Part shown: positions 1 through 11,847 of the stretch, one piece after another
Layout of the letters: every line of letters begins with the position of its first letter
How positions within the stretch are numbered: the first letter of the stretch is position 1
Assembly: GCA_001466705.2 (NCBI GenBank)
Contig: LATX02000213.1
Span: forward strand, 1-64,000
From: Moniliophthora roreri
Lineage: Eukaryota > Basidiomycota > Agaricomycetes > Agaricales > Marasmiaceae
DNA: 64,000 bases
Reading direction: 5' to 3'
Translations under genes and position numbers: made by a program
The notes under the pieces: model-generated
The model's input: only the letters and a program-made list of their open reading frames with translations
What the model was told of the DNA's origin: nothing
Databases searched by the model: none

Positions 1-1400
1 CCAAGCATCCGAAATTCACAAAAGACCTACGCTCCATTAGCTTTGTTTCCCAAGATCTTTTTGAGACAGCTCTGGAGAATAACCGTCAGATCGCTGCCAC
101 ACGATTCTGCGAGGTCATACTTGCTCGCCTTGTCATCTTCAAACAGTTCCTTCGCTCGATGGAGCTACAAACACAGCAGGGACGCTTGCAAGATGCCTCT
201 AGCTATATCAAGAAGTGGCTTTATCTCCAGTTATACCCTGGATCTCTCCATCCAGATTACGAGGATGTTTTTGCCTCGTTGGCGAGCTTACTTTCGGGAG
301 CGATAGCCTCTAACCTGGAGGCGGAAACTGCTCGTGTTCATGACTCAGTTCGTCGGAAGCTAACAAGAAAAACGGGTCGATCGCACTTTTATATTGTCAT
401 CGATGAAGCTCAGGAGGCGGCTTCGAGTTTTCCTGATGCATTCATGTCCGTGAAGAACGTTGACTTCAGGCCAATTTTACGAGAAGTCGTGTTCCATTGG
501 ACAAACCTCTTGAATTCACCCACGAAAAAGCTGTATATGAGTTTTATAGTGACCGGAACCGGAGTCACTGTCAAGCATTTGACTGAAGCGGTCGGATCTG
601 CTTCATTCAAACATCCCAGTCATATATTCTTTGAGTCAAGCGCAACGGGTGCTTTTGACTCGCGGGAGGAGCAGGAGAGCTATGTTGCACAGTATGTGCC
701 ACCAGAAGTCCTGAATACAGATCTAGGAAGGAAACTGATGGACAGAATGTGGTATTGGCTCAGAGGCAGGTGAGTGAAGTTTCGTTAACCTGCTGCAGAC
801 TCTTTCCCTAAAGCGTTTCGTGTTGCAGATATCGCTTCACGGCGTCATTCCTCACTTGCTTGATCGAAAACTGCTATTACAAGCCTCACCAATTGCTGGA
901 CTGGTTCATTTCGAGAACAGCCGAATTCGAGGTCCTTGACTACGACCCTGCTTCCATAACGGAAACGACATTTCCATTTTCCTCTCCTGTCGATCATATC
1001 AAGAGTGCTCCACCTGCCGACTGGAAACATCTCAAAGGCAACGATAGTAGGTGCCTTGATATGACTATCGTCCTGTAACTGATGTTCTTCCAGGTGAAGA
1101 TGGCGCTAGCTTGTTGCAGTTCGGATTCGCCCGAATACCATCGTACCAGTCCACCATACAGATGGACGAACGACTGATGCTCCTCTCGTGCTTGAAATGG
1201 ACCAATCCCAACACAGCATGCCCTTCATTTTACAAATACATTGCTGACTCCGTCGAAATTCATAATGCCACAGATCCCACGAACGGATTCGAGCACTACC
1301 TTTCCTATTACTTTGCGATGGCGTTTAGCGAGTTTACCCCGCTCTGCAAAATATTCGATTTCCTGGATGACGAACATCCTTTGTCCGAACGTCGCGCGAA
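1..1400 (+). pseudogene. A0: partial copy of CRN-like NTPase A, cut by window edge and gap
   Basis: This stretch repeats 8846-10326 of gene A1; I saw no mismatch in the parts I compared. It starts inside the NTPase exon and includes the Walker B-like IVIDEAQEA segment, the WLRGR exon end, the 59-bp intron (770-828) and the next exon. One difference is clear: 82 bp present in A1 (9931-10012) are missing between 1085 and 1086. The missing piece holds the 3' end of an intron and 67 bases of exon. A CTTCCAG left at 1087-1093 could serve as a new acceptor in frame, giving a 25-codon deletion. The copy stops at the single N at 1401, just before the nuclease-like part. It may be a real extra copy, an allele, or an assembly duplicate. 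Confidence 0.8.
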
Positions 1401-1401
1401 N
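1401..1401. other. Assembly gap (single N)
   Basis: The only ambiguous base in the window. Left of it a forward A-type gene is cut mid-exon; right of it a reverse B-type gene is cut mid-exon. In the intact units the same two points are separated by about 4 kb (3' half of A, spacer, 3' half of B). The N therefore probably stands for a collapsed or unsequenced stretch of that order. Confidence 0.85.
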
Positions 1402-2416
1402 ATATTTGTAGCATTGCTTTGAGCAGAGGATGATAATCTCCATGGTCGTTCCGAAACGACCTTTCGCATTTGTTGGCTGCGACATTTGCTTCGTCGAGAA
1501 CAAGAAAGATAGGCGAATCCTCGGTAACCTCTCCACCTAATATATCCAATATCTCTTGTGACGTCTGTGCAATGGCATTATCGACAATATTATCATCAAC
1601 TTCGGCATCCGTAATGGCTTCACAGACTTCAAGAAAGACATCGAAAAGATCTTCTGAGATACTTGCATCCTGCGTTTGAAGGTTCGGCTGAAGTTGAAAA
1701 TGAAGCCATAACTTCCGCTCACGATGTCCGTGTGAGCGCGAGCAGTCCAGAAAGGCCTTGAAAACAAGGAGTCGTGCTAGGAGAATACGGCCCGAGTGAC
1801 GACGAGCTAACTGAATATTGACTGATATCGCACGCGCAGCGTCAGATTCCGGAAGGAGGGTAGGAAATTCAACGAATGCTGAGCGAGTGTCGAGGCGATC
1901 TACCATTGTTACTTGAACGTCGGCAGAGCCGAGTAGTCCAGAGTCAACATGGCATGTGAAGTAAAGCCCCCAATGATCGCAAAGACCTTCAAAGAGAAGG
2001 CGAGTCTTGCCGGATCCAGACGTGTTTAGCAAGAAGCTGGAAAATATTGATTAAGTAGTAAACTGGGAGCATAAGAGAACGCACGTATTCCTTCCACTGA
2101 ATATATCCTCTTTCCTTCTCTTAAGATCCATATCATCACTAAATGAGCCAAGACGATGTAAAAGCATCGTAGGAAACTTGAGACCATCTACCTTGGGTAT
2201 CTTGAGATCGTCGACGAATGTCTGAGTTTCAGGGGACAGTGTAGTCTCATCGAAATCTGTGGGAGGGGGAGGACTCCAAAATGAGCTGGGCAAGCCACCC
2301 TGCACAACCTGAGACAGCGGTGCTGAAACAGAATTCAAGAGCGTAACAATGCCCTTTGTTTGACTGTAGCTCCTCCAAGAGCTGTCTGGCATGTGTTGGC
2401 TCAAGGACCTGACCAT
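1402..2416 (-). CDS. B1: CRN-like P-loop NTPase B, C-terminally truncated by the gap
   Basis: Exon 1 (2416-2085) encodes the family header, ending in a LLHRLG...DIFSGRNT segment. A 48-bp intron (2084-2037) follows. Exon 2 (2036-1402) opens with NTSGSGKTR (Walker A) and GLYFTCHVDSG, then an arginine-rich helical stretch and the Walker B-like FLVLDEANVA. It is cut by the N at 1401 after about 320 codons, whereas complete paralogues B2 and B3 have 852-853. Sequence and intron positions match B2/B3 closely, so this is a third member of the B branch. Whether the gene is whole in the real genome cannot be told from here. Confidence 0.85.
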
Positions 2417-3166
2417 GAGGTATCAGTCAATATAATGTGGGCTTAACTTCAATGATGTACAAACTTTTGTGTGTCTCAAAATTACCGTTCACCGTACCAG
2501 GACACAAGGGGGGCGGGCCGTGGTTCCGGCATATACCGGCGGTTGGTTGGTTCGGCTGGGGGCCGACTAAAAATTTTTCCTACCCGGTTTTGAAGGCTTT
2601 TGGACAAAGGTTCTGGTAGATTATTGTGTCTGAGACTCCTAATCTACTATCCCTAAGGTTCTGGGTCCTACATGAGACTAAGATGAGTATATTGTTAACA
2701 ATGCTTGAGACCACAGCTAGCGCACTACTTGGGCGTCAACTATGAATACCAATATGGTTTCGTGAAAGCTTATGGTCCTCTTACCTCCAGGACAGTCTGC
2801 AGACGACCCATAGTTTCTGAAAACCCAAAGAAAATGGGCAGAGGTGATACCGGTAAAATGGGGAACTTGCCGCAGTGGACCATCAGGGTCAGATGGCAAG
2901 TAAGAGTCCGTTTTCTGGCGTCCAGGCATTATAGCTGACCGACGATGAGAGCGAACTAGGCCTGTTCCCGCACCCGTTCTGTGACGATGACAAGCATGTA
3001 CAGAAAGAGCGAACGACGGAACGAACCAAACAAAACTATCTATCGGCATCTATCGGACCACAACTTTCCCATCCATCTTATACCTTCCGTATAGGAAAAA
3101 AAAACCGCGTAAACTCGGACTCGTAACAAAAGAAAGGTGAGCGGTCACTTACTGCTTACTATGTCA
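2417..3166. other. Spacer upstream of B1
   Basis: No convincing gene. In the two intact units a complete A gene stands divergently upstream of B, but here everything except the last ~140 bp of A (3167-3308) has gone. The segment contains a GC-rich, repetitive-looking patch around 2505-2580. I could not assign it to a known element. Confidence 0.4.
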
Positions 3167-3308
3167 AAATGTTTCCGAGACGAGGAAAGGGAAGGAGCCT
3201 GCCACGACTTCGACCTTGATGCCAGCTCTAAGGAAATCTGCGAGGTTGGCGTCAAAGGCGGAAGCGAAAGGTGGATTGCAAGGAAGCGATGATATGGACG
3301 TCGACTAG
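3167..3308 (+). pseudogene. Relic of the 3' end of an A-type gene
   Basis: This 142-bp segment matches the last coding bases of A1 (ending 11847) and A2 (ending 19584). It has the same lysine/arginine-rich tail, followed by the GSDDMDVD-type acidic end and a TAG stop at 3306-3308. The lysine-rich reading is interrupted relative to the intact genes and nothing of the NTPase or nuclease is present upstream. It marks a lost A gene in the third unit of the array. Confidence 0.8.
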
Positions 3309-3599
3309 GATTGTTGTATTACTGGACACTATAATCTATAGATATTGTGTACGTTGCTTTCGATTACAATAGCCGTTGCAAAAGATGTACAGATTGTATG
3401 TCGGTGTACGTATACAAGGCGAGCGGACAGAACGCCGAACGTCGCTTCACCCTGGCCGAGGCCAGTTGATGTTTTCTTCTGGACGACGCTGAGCTCGTCT
3501 AACATCAATGTATTGACCTGACCATCGCTCTTCACCTAGGGGAACCAAAAGTCAGTTTGAGCTGACCAGCGAACTGATCAAGAACGCACTTCTATCAAT
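3309..3599 (-). pseudogene. Relic 1 of the GPN1 3' end
   Basis: Matches 19585-19890, which is the 3' flank and last codons of the intact GPN1 gene, in the same orientation and in the same place relative to the A-gene stop. The C-terminal coding part (LSVVQKKT) is recognisable, but the original stop is changed and the homology ends abruptly at 3599, inside what would be the acidic C-terminal exon. No GTPase domain is present. It looks like passenger DNA carried during duplication of the A/B unit. Confidence 0.8.
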
Positions 3600-3991
3600 C
3601 ACCTGTCCAAGGCGTGGTGTACTTGGTTTTCAGAGGACCTGCTGGAGGCGAGGGGGCGCAGCAGCCATCTCCAGAGCTCGAGTGCAGTGATGCATCAAGT
3701 TGAAGGATACGATCTGCCCTGCTGATCCGCTTGTTGCAGACTAGAGCAGAAGGTCGGCGAGAAGTCCACGGTTCGACTTTTGATTTTTCGCTCCATTGTC
3801 CTTATTGTCTCCGGTTAGAAGCTTTGAGCCATCATGAAGCCAAGGTCGAATACATACGAACGAATTTGGAGACCCTGGAGGAGATGTGAACGAAAAAACG
3901 GGATGATATGAATGCTATTATCAATGTAGTGCAACAGAAGCTCAAAGCCCAGACTCAAACTTCGGGTGCAACGATGCACAAGCTATTCGTT
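3600..3991 (+). pseudogene. Relic 1 of a prefoldin subunit 5-like last exon
   Basis: After an acceptor-like TTGTTGCAG (3731-3739) the forward strand reads TRAE, then, after a 66-bp insert (3753-3818, GT...AG), KVEYIRTNLETLEE, an in-frame TGA, and KKRDDMNAIINVVQQKLKAQ. The K-V-x-[YF]-[IV]-x-T-N-[LM] and KK-x-x-M-N...Q-x-K-L pattern is that of the C-terminal coiled coil of prefoldin subunit 5 (GIM5). The in-frame stop and missing upstream exons mark it as dead. The same stop occurs in relic 2, so it predates the duplication. Confidence 0.65.
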
Positions 3992-4187
3992 CATATCCTT
4001 CCACTTGTTCGTGTCACATCATTGAGTTGATACCTGAGGTCGAATCCCAACATTTGACAACACCACGAACAAAAGCATTTATACGACAGTAGTAATACAA
4101 CAATATCCAGAAATGTGAAAGCAAAGGAAAGCAATAACATCAAAACAAGGTCAGATCATAACATAAAGATTCAACTGGAAGGAAATA
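3992..4187. other. Short spacer 3' of B2
   Basis: AT-rich sequence between the prefoldin relic and the B2 stop, clearly homologous to 12446-12644. It probably contains the B2 3' UTR. No separate gene is seen. Confidence 0.5.
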
Positions 4188-6939
4188 CTAGCGAGTTTTG
4201 CTTTTTATCCGCGGCCTCAAGTTATATCGTGAGGTCCCTGAAGGACTTGCATGAGATGATCCAGACGCCCGCGTATCGTGCTGTACGACGCTCGAACCTC
4301 GAGGACGTCTGGATCTGAATTGGTTCGAGGCTGAAGCTTGCGCCTTGCCTGCATGTACTTTGGTCTGAGTCGTCGTTTCTTCAACCTCTTCCTCAGCTAC
4401 TTCCTCGACCTTCTCTGGATCCCTGGTAATTGCGTTAATAATCCGCTCGGCTATTTGCTCTTGGGGAATTAGATCCAACGCTTGACTGAGCTCGTCAAGT
4501 CTGATAAGTGCGATACGGGAAGAGTCAGATCCATTGAGAACATCTGGGTCGATGTCTTCTATGTCTTTCCCGAGAACTGCGATGACCGGCAAGACCCCAT
4601 GCGGGCAGACCTGGGAGCAGATACCGGGAAGCGAGTCCAGAGCATCTAAAATATCTGAAGATGGATTTTCGGTGTCCTGGCAGCGACGTCAAGAGATGAC
4701 AGATACCAGAATGAACAAGACTTGCCGGCTCTCGGAAGAGATTTTCTGCTTGTAGATCATGTGCAGTATCTCGGATTTTTGTAGCGATATCTTCGTCTCC
4801 TAATGAATGAAGAACTCGCATGATGGCCCAAAAACGAGTGTTATTCGAAAGTTTGACGATGGAAATGAGGGTAGCAGTAGTCTCTGTCACATGAATGCAG
4901 AACGGAGTCCGGTGGTGGTGTCTCATCCATGACAGCGTATCGGCGAGTGTGGTTGAATAGGCGACAAGCGTCCGCTGCATACGATCCACGTCTCGTAGAG
5001 GACTCTCTACCGCGATATCACCGTCTTGCTTTCGAATCACGATGTCTGCATTTCGCCTCGACCATATTGGGACCGGCTTAGAGAGTGCGAAGATATCGGA
5101 TATCCGACGACTTTTACCGAAAACGAGTGCCAGTGCAAACGCTAGATATGCGGGTGGATGTCGTGGTGACATTCCTGGATCAACCAAGTGGTCTAGGAAG
5201 TACTGATAGTTGAGTATCGAGGCGGGCGTCTCTCCCTCGTTGCCTGAGAACCACGTCACAGCTCGGGCAACGACGAGCGGTTCGTCAACGACGATATGTG
5301 AACACCGAGAATCGGTGAAACGTCCCATTCCCTCGTTGACCAAGATAATGGCTTCAGCAGAATATCCTGGGTTCGACAACGAAGAGAGCAGGGTGTCTAT
5401 CAACGCAAGATGGACGTAAGAACGAAGTTTTCTGTCTAAAGAAGGATGTGAGTAGCGGCCACTATGTGCACTAGACAAGGCCCACCTATTCGCATGTTGC
5501 TGAAGTCTAACTGCGCAAATAGCAGAATGTCGCGGGGAGGCCGTATTTCATAGACTACGTCACGGGGGAAATATCCGGTCCCTCGCTCTATGAACACGTC
5601 TAAGTAGGCCAGAGGTTTCGCATAGCTATGTTCCAGCAGAGCTGCAATGAAAGCCGATGTGAATCGATGTCTGGTCAAAGTCAACAATAGTAGGAACCAG
5701 AGATGGTTATCCGAACCTTCCTCGTATCCATTTCCACATCCGAAGTGATAAATCATTCCCGACAGATTCCCAGATATTATTCGGGAAGAATTGTTGGACA
5801 TAACGTTTCTGAAGTTCCTGGTCGTGAAAACTCCCTGTATTGGAGCTCCAACTGAAATCTGCCCATTCAATATCGCAAAAGTGCTGCTGGGGTATCTCTG
5901 TTCCCGCAATTACGAAGAAAAATGGCAAATCTTTCAGGTGCTCTCGCCATGTTTGTATCATGGCTTTGAGCAGTGGGTAGTATTTACCATGACCGTCGCG
6001 GAATGACCGTTTATACTTCTGGACAGCAACGTTGGCCTCGTCGAGGACGACGAATACCCTCGTTGAACTTCCCAAGACCGCGAGTATGTCTCTTGAAGTT
6101 CGAGCGATTGCATCATTAATGATTGCATCGTCAACTTCTGCGTCCAAAAGAGCTTCGCATACCTCGCGAAAAATATCTGCAAGATGATCCGTGAATTCTT
6201 CGTCTTCGGTTTGAATGTTCGGCCGCAGCTGAAAATGCAACCAGAACTTCCGCAGCTCCTGGGAAATGCCAAGTTCGTTGGCGCAGTCTAAAAATAATTT
6301 GAAAATTAATAACCTCGCCAGCAGGACGCAACTCGAGTGGCTACGAGCGTGTTGCGTGTTGAGTGCTATCGCTCGAGTAGCGTCGGGCTCGGGGAGAAGA
6401 GAGGGTGACAGAACAAAATCAGCTTTCCTCCGCAGACGCTCGACTATAGTGGATTCAACATCAGAAGAACCAAGGAAGCCGGAGTCGACGTGTGACGTGA
6501 AGTATAGTCCCCATTCATCGCAGAGACCTTCAAACAGAAGGCGGGTTTTGCCAGATCCTGAGGTGTTGACGAGAAATCTGGGAGATATCAGTCTAACGGC
6601 CAGTAGTAGTTCCACTGAGACTTACGTATGGCTTCCATCGAAGATATCATCCTTTCTCATCTTGAGGTCTTCTCTAGCATTGAATGAGCCCAATTGGTGC
6701 AGAAGCATTGCCGGAAACTCAAGGTCCTCGACATTGGGTATTCGAAGATTCTCGATAAACGCTTGGGCTTCGGGTCGCTCTTTCACTTGGTCAAATTCTG
6801 ACGGAGGAGGAGGTCTCCATGGTGAGCGAAGGGGTAGGCCTTGGACTGCTTGAGAGAACTTCATCGAAGTTGAGATAGAGTCCAAAAATTTAACGACGCC
6901 TGCGGTTCGGCCATGACTCCTCCAGGAGCTGGAGGACAT
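4188..6939 (-). CDS. B2: CRN-like P-loop NTPase, B branch (852 aa)
   Basis: Five exons: 6939-6626, 6577-5717, 5670-5486, 5435-4726 and 4676-4188. The header (residues 1-105) contains LLHQLG. Walker A is NTSGSGKTR (about 109-117) followed by GLYFTSHVDSG; the Walker B-like VVLDEANVA has D284. After the WIRGR boundary comes a helical middle region. The place where A genes carry a nuclease core shows only a weak counterpart (ISIVKLS instead of WVAVQSK). The C-terminus is acidic, then basic, ending in SRYNLRPR, a likely nuclear tail. Two splice oddities are shared with B3: intron 2 starts GTTCG and intron 4 is GC-AG (GCAAGT, 4725). A1 lies divergently upstream. Architecture suggests a Crinkler-type ATPase whose nuclease is inactive; the cellular role is unknown. 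Confidence 0.88.
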
Positions 6940-8363
6940 AGTTCTATCATGATTCGTATCAAATTAATAATCGGAACATATATTAGCACATACCACAAGA
7001 GACGCAGTCCCTGCGAGCGCGATGGTTGATGTCAACCAACAAAGTTACGCTGGGCGTGACCGTAACGGCACGCGAACTTCAATATTAGGGCATATTTGCA
7101 ATGGCCTTTTTTGCTCGTCTCTAAGGGTCCCGGAGAAATCCGTCGAAAATCACGCCCCCCTGCACATGACTTGTTTACACTGAGATATTTTATTTACCTT
7201 CATCTTACTGTCGTCTGTATTGCAAGATGTGGTCAAGTTCGTTGCGATTGAACATGCCGGATGATCAGAATGCGAGTGATAGTAGGTGGTTCCGGGACTT
7301 CTGTGAGAAGAGGGACAGCACCGACTAGGATACTCGCAATCTTGCGCTTGCGACTGGCGTTCAACGTTCATCGTTCATCATTGAAGTTCATGGGGTTTTG
7401 TTGATCACGCGGGACTCGGGGATGTCCGAAAACTGCAAAAAGGGTGGTTGCACGCCCGCTGGTCTTGTTTGACCTCAGTCAGTGGAAAAAATCGTTTTCC
7501 TCATGTATAATCTGGATCAAAGATGAACTCCAGATACGTGAAGCCGCGTACATGATCTCGGCCAATTCTGATATTCCCTGCTGGTCCTGTTTCCATTTTG
7601 CTCGAAAATGGACTAAATTAAGTATCAGCTACTAACTTTAATAGGATTCCGGGTGTGGGTGCGCGTCGTCCCGACGCATTGTCTCCTACAATATCACCCA
7701 GAAAGTATACCTTTTGTATACTGGGCAGCTTCTCTATCCACTCCAGTATCTCATAGAGCAAAAAGGAATACGCGCGTAGAGTATTAGAATACGTTGATTG
7801 AGGTACGAAGCAAGTACGAAGAACGAGCAGCGGATATTTTTGGTGGCTGTACGCATTAGTAAGCTGGACGCGGTGGTACTGGGGATTGCCTACGAAGGTC
7901 ACCCCGAATCACATCTCTTCGTTGCTCTGTCGCTCTTCTTGCGTTGCAGCGAGCTCACCTACGGGTTCATAGGTCTCATGCTCTGCTCAGCTCAATCAAC
8001 ATCCTGTTATCTCTCGCCAGCACGGGTATGTCACCAGGACATTTGCCATTGTATTCGACTGACGGCCAATATTTGCGAAGACCCGCTCCCGGAAATGCTT
8101 ATATACTTCGAGAGTGAGAGCGCTTTTACCGACAAAGAAATATTTGGCGAATCGGGAACAAGACTGTCAAAGCGTTAAAGCCAAAGCAACAATACCTCGA
8201 TAACCCCACTTCCATCACCTACGCTTTTGGGAACAAGGACTCACAAAGTTCGTTCACACGTGGTTGCCTCCCTGTATATAAGCAACTGACGTTCAACTTA
8301 TCTTGCCTTGTACCCATCATACTTGCCGATTGAACGCATTTTCCCCCATCTCACTGATTCTCC
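6940..8363. other. Divergent intergenic region between B2 and A1
   Basis: Contains the start-side regulatory DNA of both genes and no convincing coding sequence; the longest open frames have no recognisable features. The last ~220 bp before A1 resemble the DNA before A2: a GGGAACAAG block followed by an AGCGTTAA(A/G) motif near 8155-8180, a GGGAACAAGGACT block near 8230, TTCACACG, then a TATA box. The middle (7000-7700) does not obviously match the shorter B3-A2 spacer. Confidence 0.5.
8275..8281 (+). promoter_or_regulatory. TATA box of A1
   Basis: TATATAA 83-89 bp before the A1 start codon. A2 has a TATATA at 15941-15946 at nearly the same distance, embedded in matching flanking sequence, which supports it as a core promoter element. 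Confidence 0.6.
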
Positions 8364-11300
8364 ATGACTTCAGAATTCGGTTTGGCCGAGGAGATTGACC
8401 GCTTCATGGATCGTGTTGGACCGTCTATTGCACAACTGGTCGCAGAAGTCGGAGACCCCAAGCTCGACTTATGGGCTCCACCCGAGCAGTTTCGCGACCT
8501 CGAGATGGACCCCAGGGTTCTCCGATTCCTCGATGATCTCAAACTACCCGCTGCCGTTGGCCAACCCAACAGGCCTAACCTTCTTTTTCACAATTTGGGA
8601 TCATTGAAACCTCGCTCCCTTAAATCGATCTTTGTACCGACTGGTCACATGTGAGTGATGAGATTCATCTAACTGGCTTAAGAGTCCTCAGCTTTCCCGC
8701 AGGTTACTGATAAACGTCTCTGGTTCGGGAAAAACGAGAATCGTCTTAGAAGGCCTATTACGCCACTGGGGCTTTTACTTTGTTTGCCGGGACGACGGCA
8801 CGATGATTGGCTCCAGAGACCTCGCTAACGCGTTGGATGACATCCCCAAGCATCCGAAATTCACAAAAGACCTACGCTCCATTAGCTTTGTTTCCCAAGA
8901 TCTTTTTGAGACAGCTCTGGAGAATAACCGTCAGATCGCTGCCACACGATTCTGCGAGGTCATACTTGCTCGCCTTGTCATCTTCAAACAGTTCCTTCGC
9001 TCGATGGAGCTACAAACACAGCAGGGACGCTTGCAAGATGCCTCTAGCTATATCAAGAAGTGGCTTTATCTCCAGTTATACCCTGGATCTCTCCATCCAG
9101 ATTACGAGGATGTTTTTGCCTCGTTGGCGAGCTTACTTTCGGGAGCGATAGCCTCTAACCTGGAGGCGGAAACTGCTCGTGTTCATGACTCAGTTCGTCG
9201 GAAGCTAACAAGAAAAACGGGTCGATCGCACTTTTATATTGTCATCGATGAAGCTCAGGAGGCGGCTTCGAGTTTTCCTGATGCATTCATGTCCGTGAAG
9301 AACGTTGACTTCAGGCCAATTTTACGAGAAGTCGTGTTCCATTGGACAAACCTCTTGAATTCACCCACGAAAAAGCTGTATATGAGTTTTATAGTGACCG
9401 GAACCGGAGTCACTGTCAAGCATTTGACTGAAGCGGTCGGATCTGCTTCATTCAAACATCCCAGTCATATATTCTTTGAGTCAAGCGCAACGGGTGCTTT
9501 TGACTCGCGGGAGGAGCAGGAGAGCTATGTTGCACAGTATGTGCCACCAGAAGTCCTGAATACAGATCTAGGAAGGAAACTGATGGACAGAATGTGGTAT
9601 TGGCTCAGAGGCAGGTGAGTGAAGTTTCGTTAACCTGCTGCAGACTCTTTCCCTAAAGCGTTTCGTGTTGCAGATATCGCTTCACGGCGTCATTCCTCAC
9701 TTGCTTGATCGAAAACTGCTATTACAAGCCTCACCAATTGCTGGACTGGTTCATTTCGAGAACAGCCGAATTCGAGGTCCTTGACTACGACCCTGCTTCC
9801 ATAACGGAAACGACATTTCCATTTTCCTCTCCTGTCGATCATATCAAGAGTGCTCCACCTGCCGACTGGAAACATCTCAAAGGCAACGATAGTAGGTGCC
9901 TTGATATGACTATCGTCCTGTAACTGATGTATAGTGCTTGTGTAGAAAGCGAATTTCGATCGATCGTCCTGAAGGCAGTCTATGAAGATACACTCAAGTC
10001 AGTTGTATCAAGTCTTCCAGGTGAAGATGGCGCTAGCTTGTTGCAGTTCGGATTCGCCCGAATACCATCGTACCAGTCCACCATACAGATGGACGAACGA
10101 CTGATGCTCCTCTCGTGCTTGAAATGGACCAATCCCAACACAGCATGCCCTTCATTTTACAAATACATTGCTGACTCCGTCGAAATTCATAATGCCACAG
10201 ATCCCACGAACGGATTCGAGCACTACCTTTCCTATTACTTTGCGATGGCGTTTAGCGAGTTTACCCCGCTCTGCAAAATATTCGATTTCCTGGATGACGA
10301 ACATCCTTTGTCCGAACGTCGCGCGAAATTAGTCGCGCTTAAATCGTATGTTCGACCCTCGACTAACACAGTCTACTACGAGGAAGGCGTCACGAAGGTT
10401 TCTACAAAGGATAAAACTCGTGGACATATCCTCGGCTGTGCCAGCAGCCTAGGACGAGCTCACGACCGCAAGGATCCAAGGGGCGACTTCGAGCGTTGGC
10501 TCCGCTTTGATTATTCCGAACCCTTTTATTTCCCCGACAACTCCGCAGCAGGAGACATCATGTTCGTCCTGAAACTGGAAAGCACTGGCAACGCACCAAC
10601 GTCGTACATATGGGTCGCCGTTCAGAGCAAACTCCACCAAGGAAAACCTGCCCTTCCTGATGTACCGCATAACATCAAAGGCTACACAGATAGGAATCTC
10701 CTCTATCTTGAACCTAGAACCATCAGTAGCGCTATTGACACTACTACGCCTAGGCGCTTCAGCTTGTACCTGGTATGAGAAGCATTTTCTCTGACCAATT
10801 TCTGCAGACTTACTAGCTTCACAGGATGATGAAAATGACAGCCTCGACAATTCTGAACCACCTAACAATGTGAGTGCTATTAAACGGGGCAATTTCTCTT
10901 GACCCTGAGTATTCCTGTTTTAGGATGCTGCCGAACGCAAGCGGAAACGAAACCAGATTCTAAGTGCCATGGAAGATCTCCCAAACCGCGCTACTCGTAC
11001 ATTTGCTGGTCATTTCAGCTGCTTACGGGTCGTTGCCTGTTGGCCAGCGATTGTCGACCTTAAAAGGTCCATGCAGCACAAACCGAACTGGCAAGATCCA
11101 GACCGTACGGATGGTCACCCTCTAGCATCCTTGAACAGAGAGATGTTTGTCAATCTGACCAAGACACTCTCACCGACCAATCTCATTGACTACGAGAAAA
11201 AGAAACGGTTGCATTTATTGGGAGAGGTGCACGAAATTCGACTTGCATCTGGGTTGCAAGTCCGGGAGGGTGAAGAGCCAGAGAGTCAAGGCGATGTGCT

Positions 11301-11847
11301 TCAGAGCCAAGCATCTGAATCGGGTCCGGAGGTCGACTATGCCGTTCAGCTCGACGATCAGACCACTTTCGAAAGTCAGCACCTATATGTCAACAGGTCC
11401 TCTTCTGTATCATCGTCGCTTGTGGGTACTGTATCTCCGATGGGTATACAGAGCCAAAACCCAGGTGGTACAGGACCTCAGTTATCCGGAGCTGTTATCA
11501 TGGATGTTGACTCCCGCAACCCCATGACCACTCCGTCTCAGCCTGGATCAAGTTCAGGAATTCAGCCCCAGCCCGTGATAACGCGGAGTCGAGGGCCAGT
11601 AGTACGAGGCAAAACTAAAGTGCGTGCAAGTCAACCGGCCAAGATTAATCCCAAAGAGAAGAGACGGACGACCTACAAATACGAGAAGGAGAAAGATGTT
11701 TCCGAGACGAGGAAAGGGAAGGAGCCCGCCACGGCTTCGACATTGTTGCCAACTCCAAGGAAATCTGCGAGTTTGGCATCGAAGGTAGAAGCTAAAGGCA
11801 AAGCGAAAGGTGGAACGCAAGGAAGCGACAATATGGACATCGACTAG
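8364..11847 (+). CDS. A1: CRN-like NTPase-nuclease, A branch (1070 aa)
   Basis: Six exons in frame: 8364-8650, 8703-9614, 9674-9891, 9946-10772, 10825-10869 and 10924-11847. The header (1-95) has LLFHNLG; Walker A is NVSGSGKTR (100-108) followed by GFYFVC; Walker B-like IVIDEAQEA has D278/E279. The middle region opens with YRFTASFL. The later part carries a restriction-endonuclease-like core: D676 in DIMFVL and Q699-x-K701 in WVAVQSK, i.e. a PD-(D/E)XK pattern with Q in the E position. The tail is Ser/Pro-rich then Lys-rich (possible nuclear localisation) and ends in acidic NMDID. NTPase plus REase fold is the architecture known for Crinkler-type proteins; DNA cleavage by this protein is inference. 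B2 is divergent upstream. A0 is an almost identical partial copy. Confidence 0.88.

Noticed and set aside
2437..2619. GC-rich patch as a transposon terminus
   Set aside because: No inverted repeat or target-site duplication could be found; left unassigned.
7798..8178. 126-codon forward frame upstream of A1
   Set aside because: No recognisable domain, lies in the divergent promoter spacer, and its end overlaps blocks conserved as non-coding before A2.
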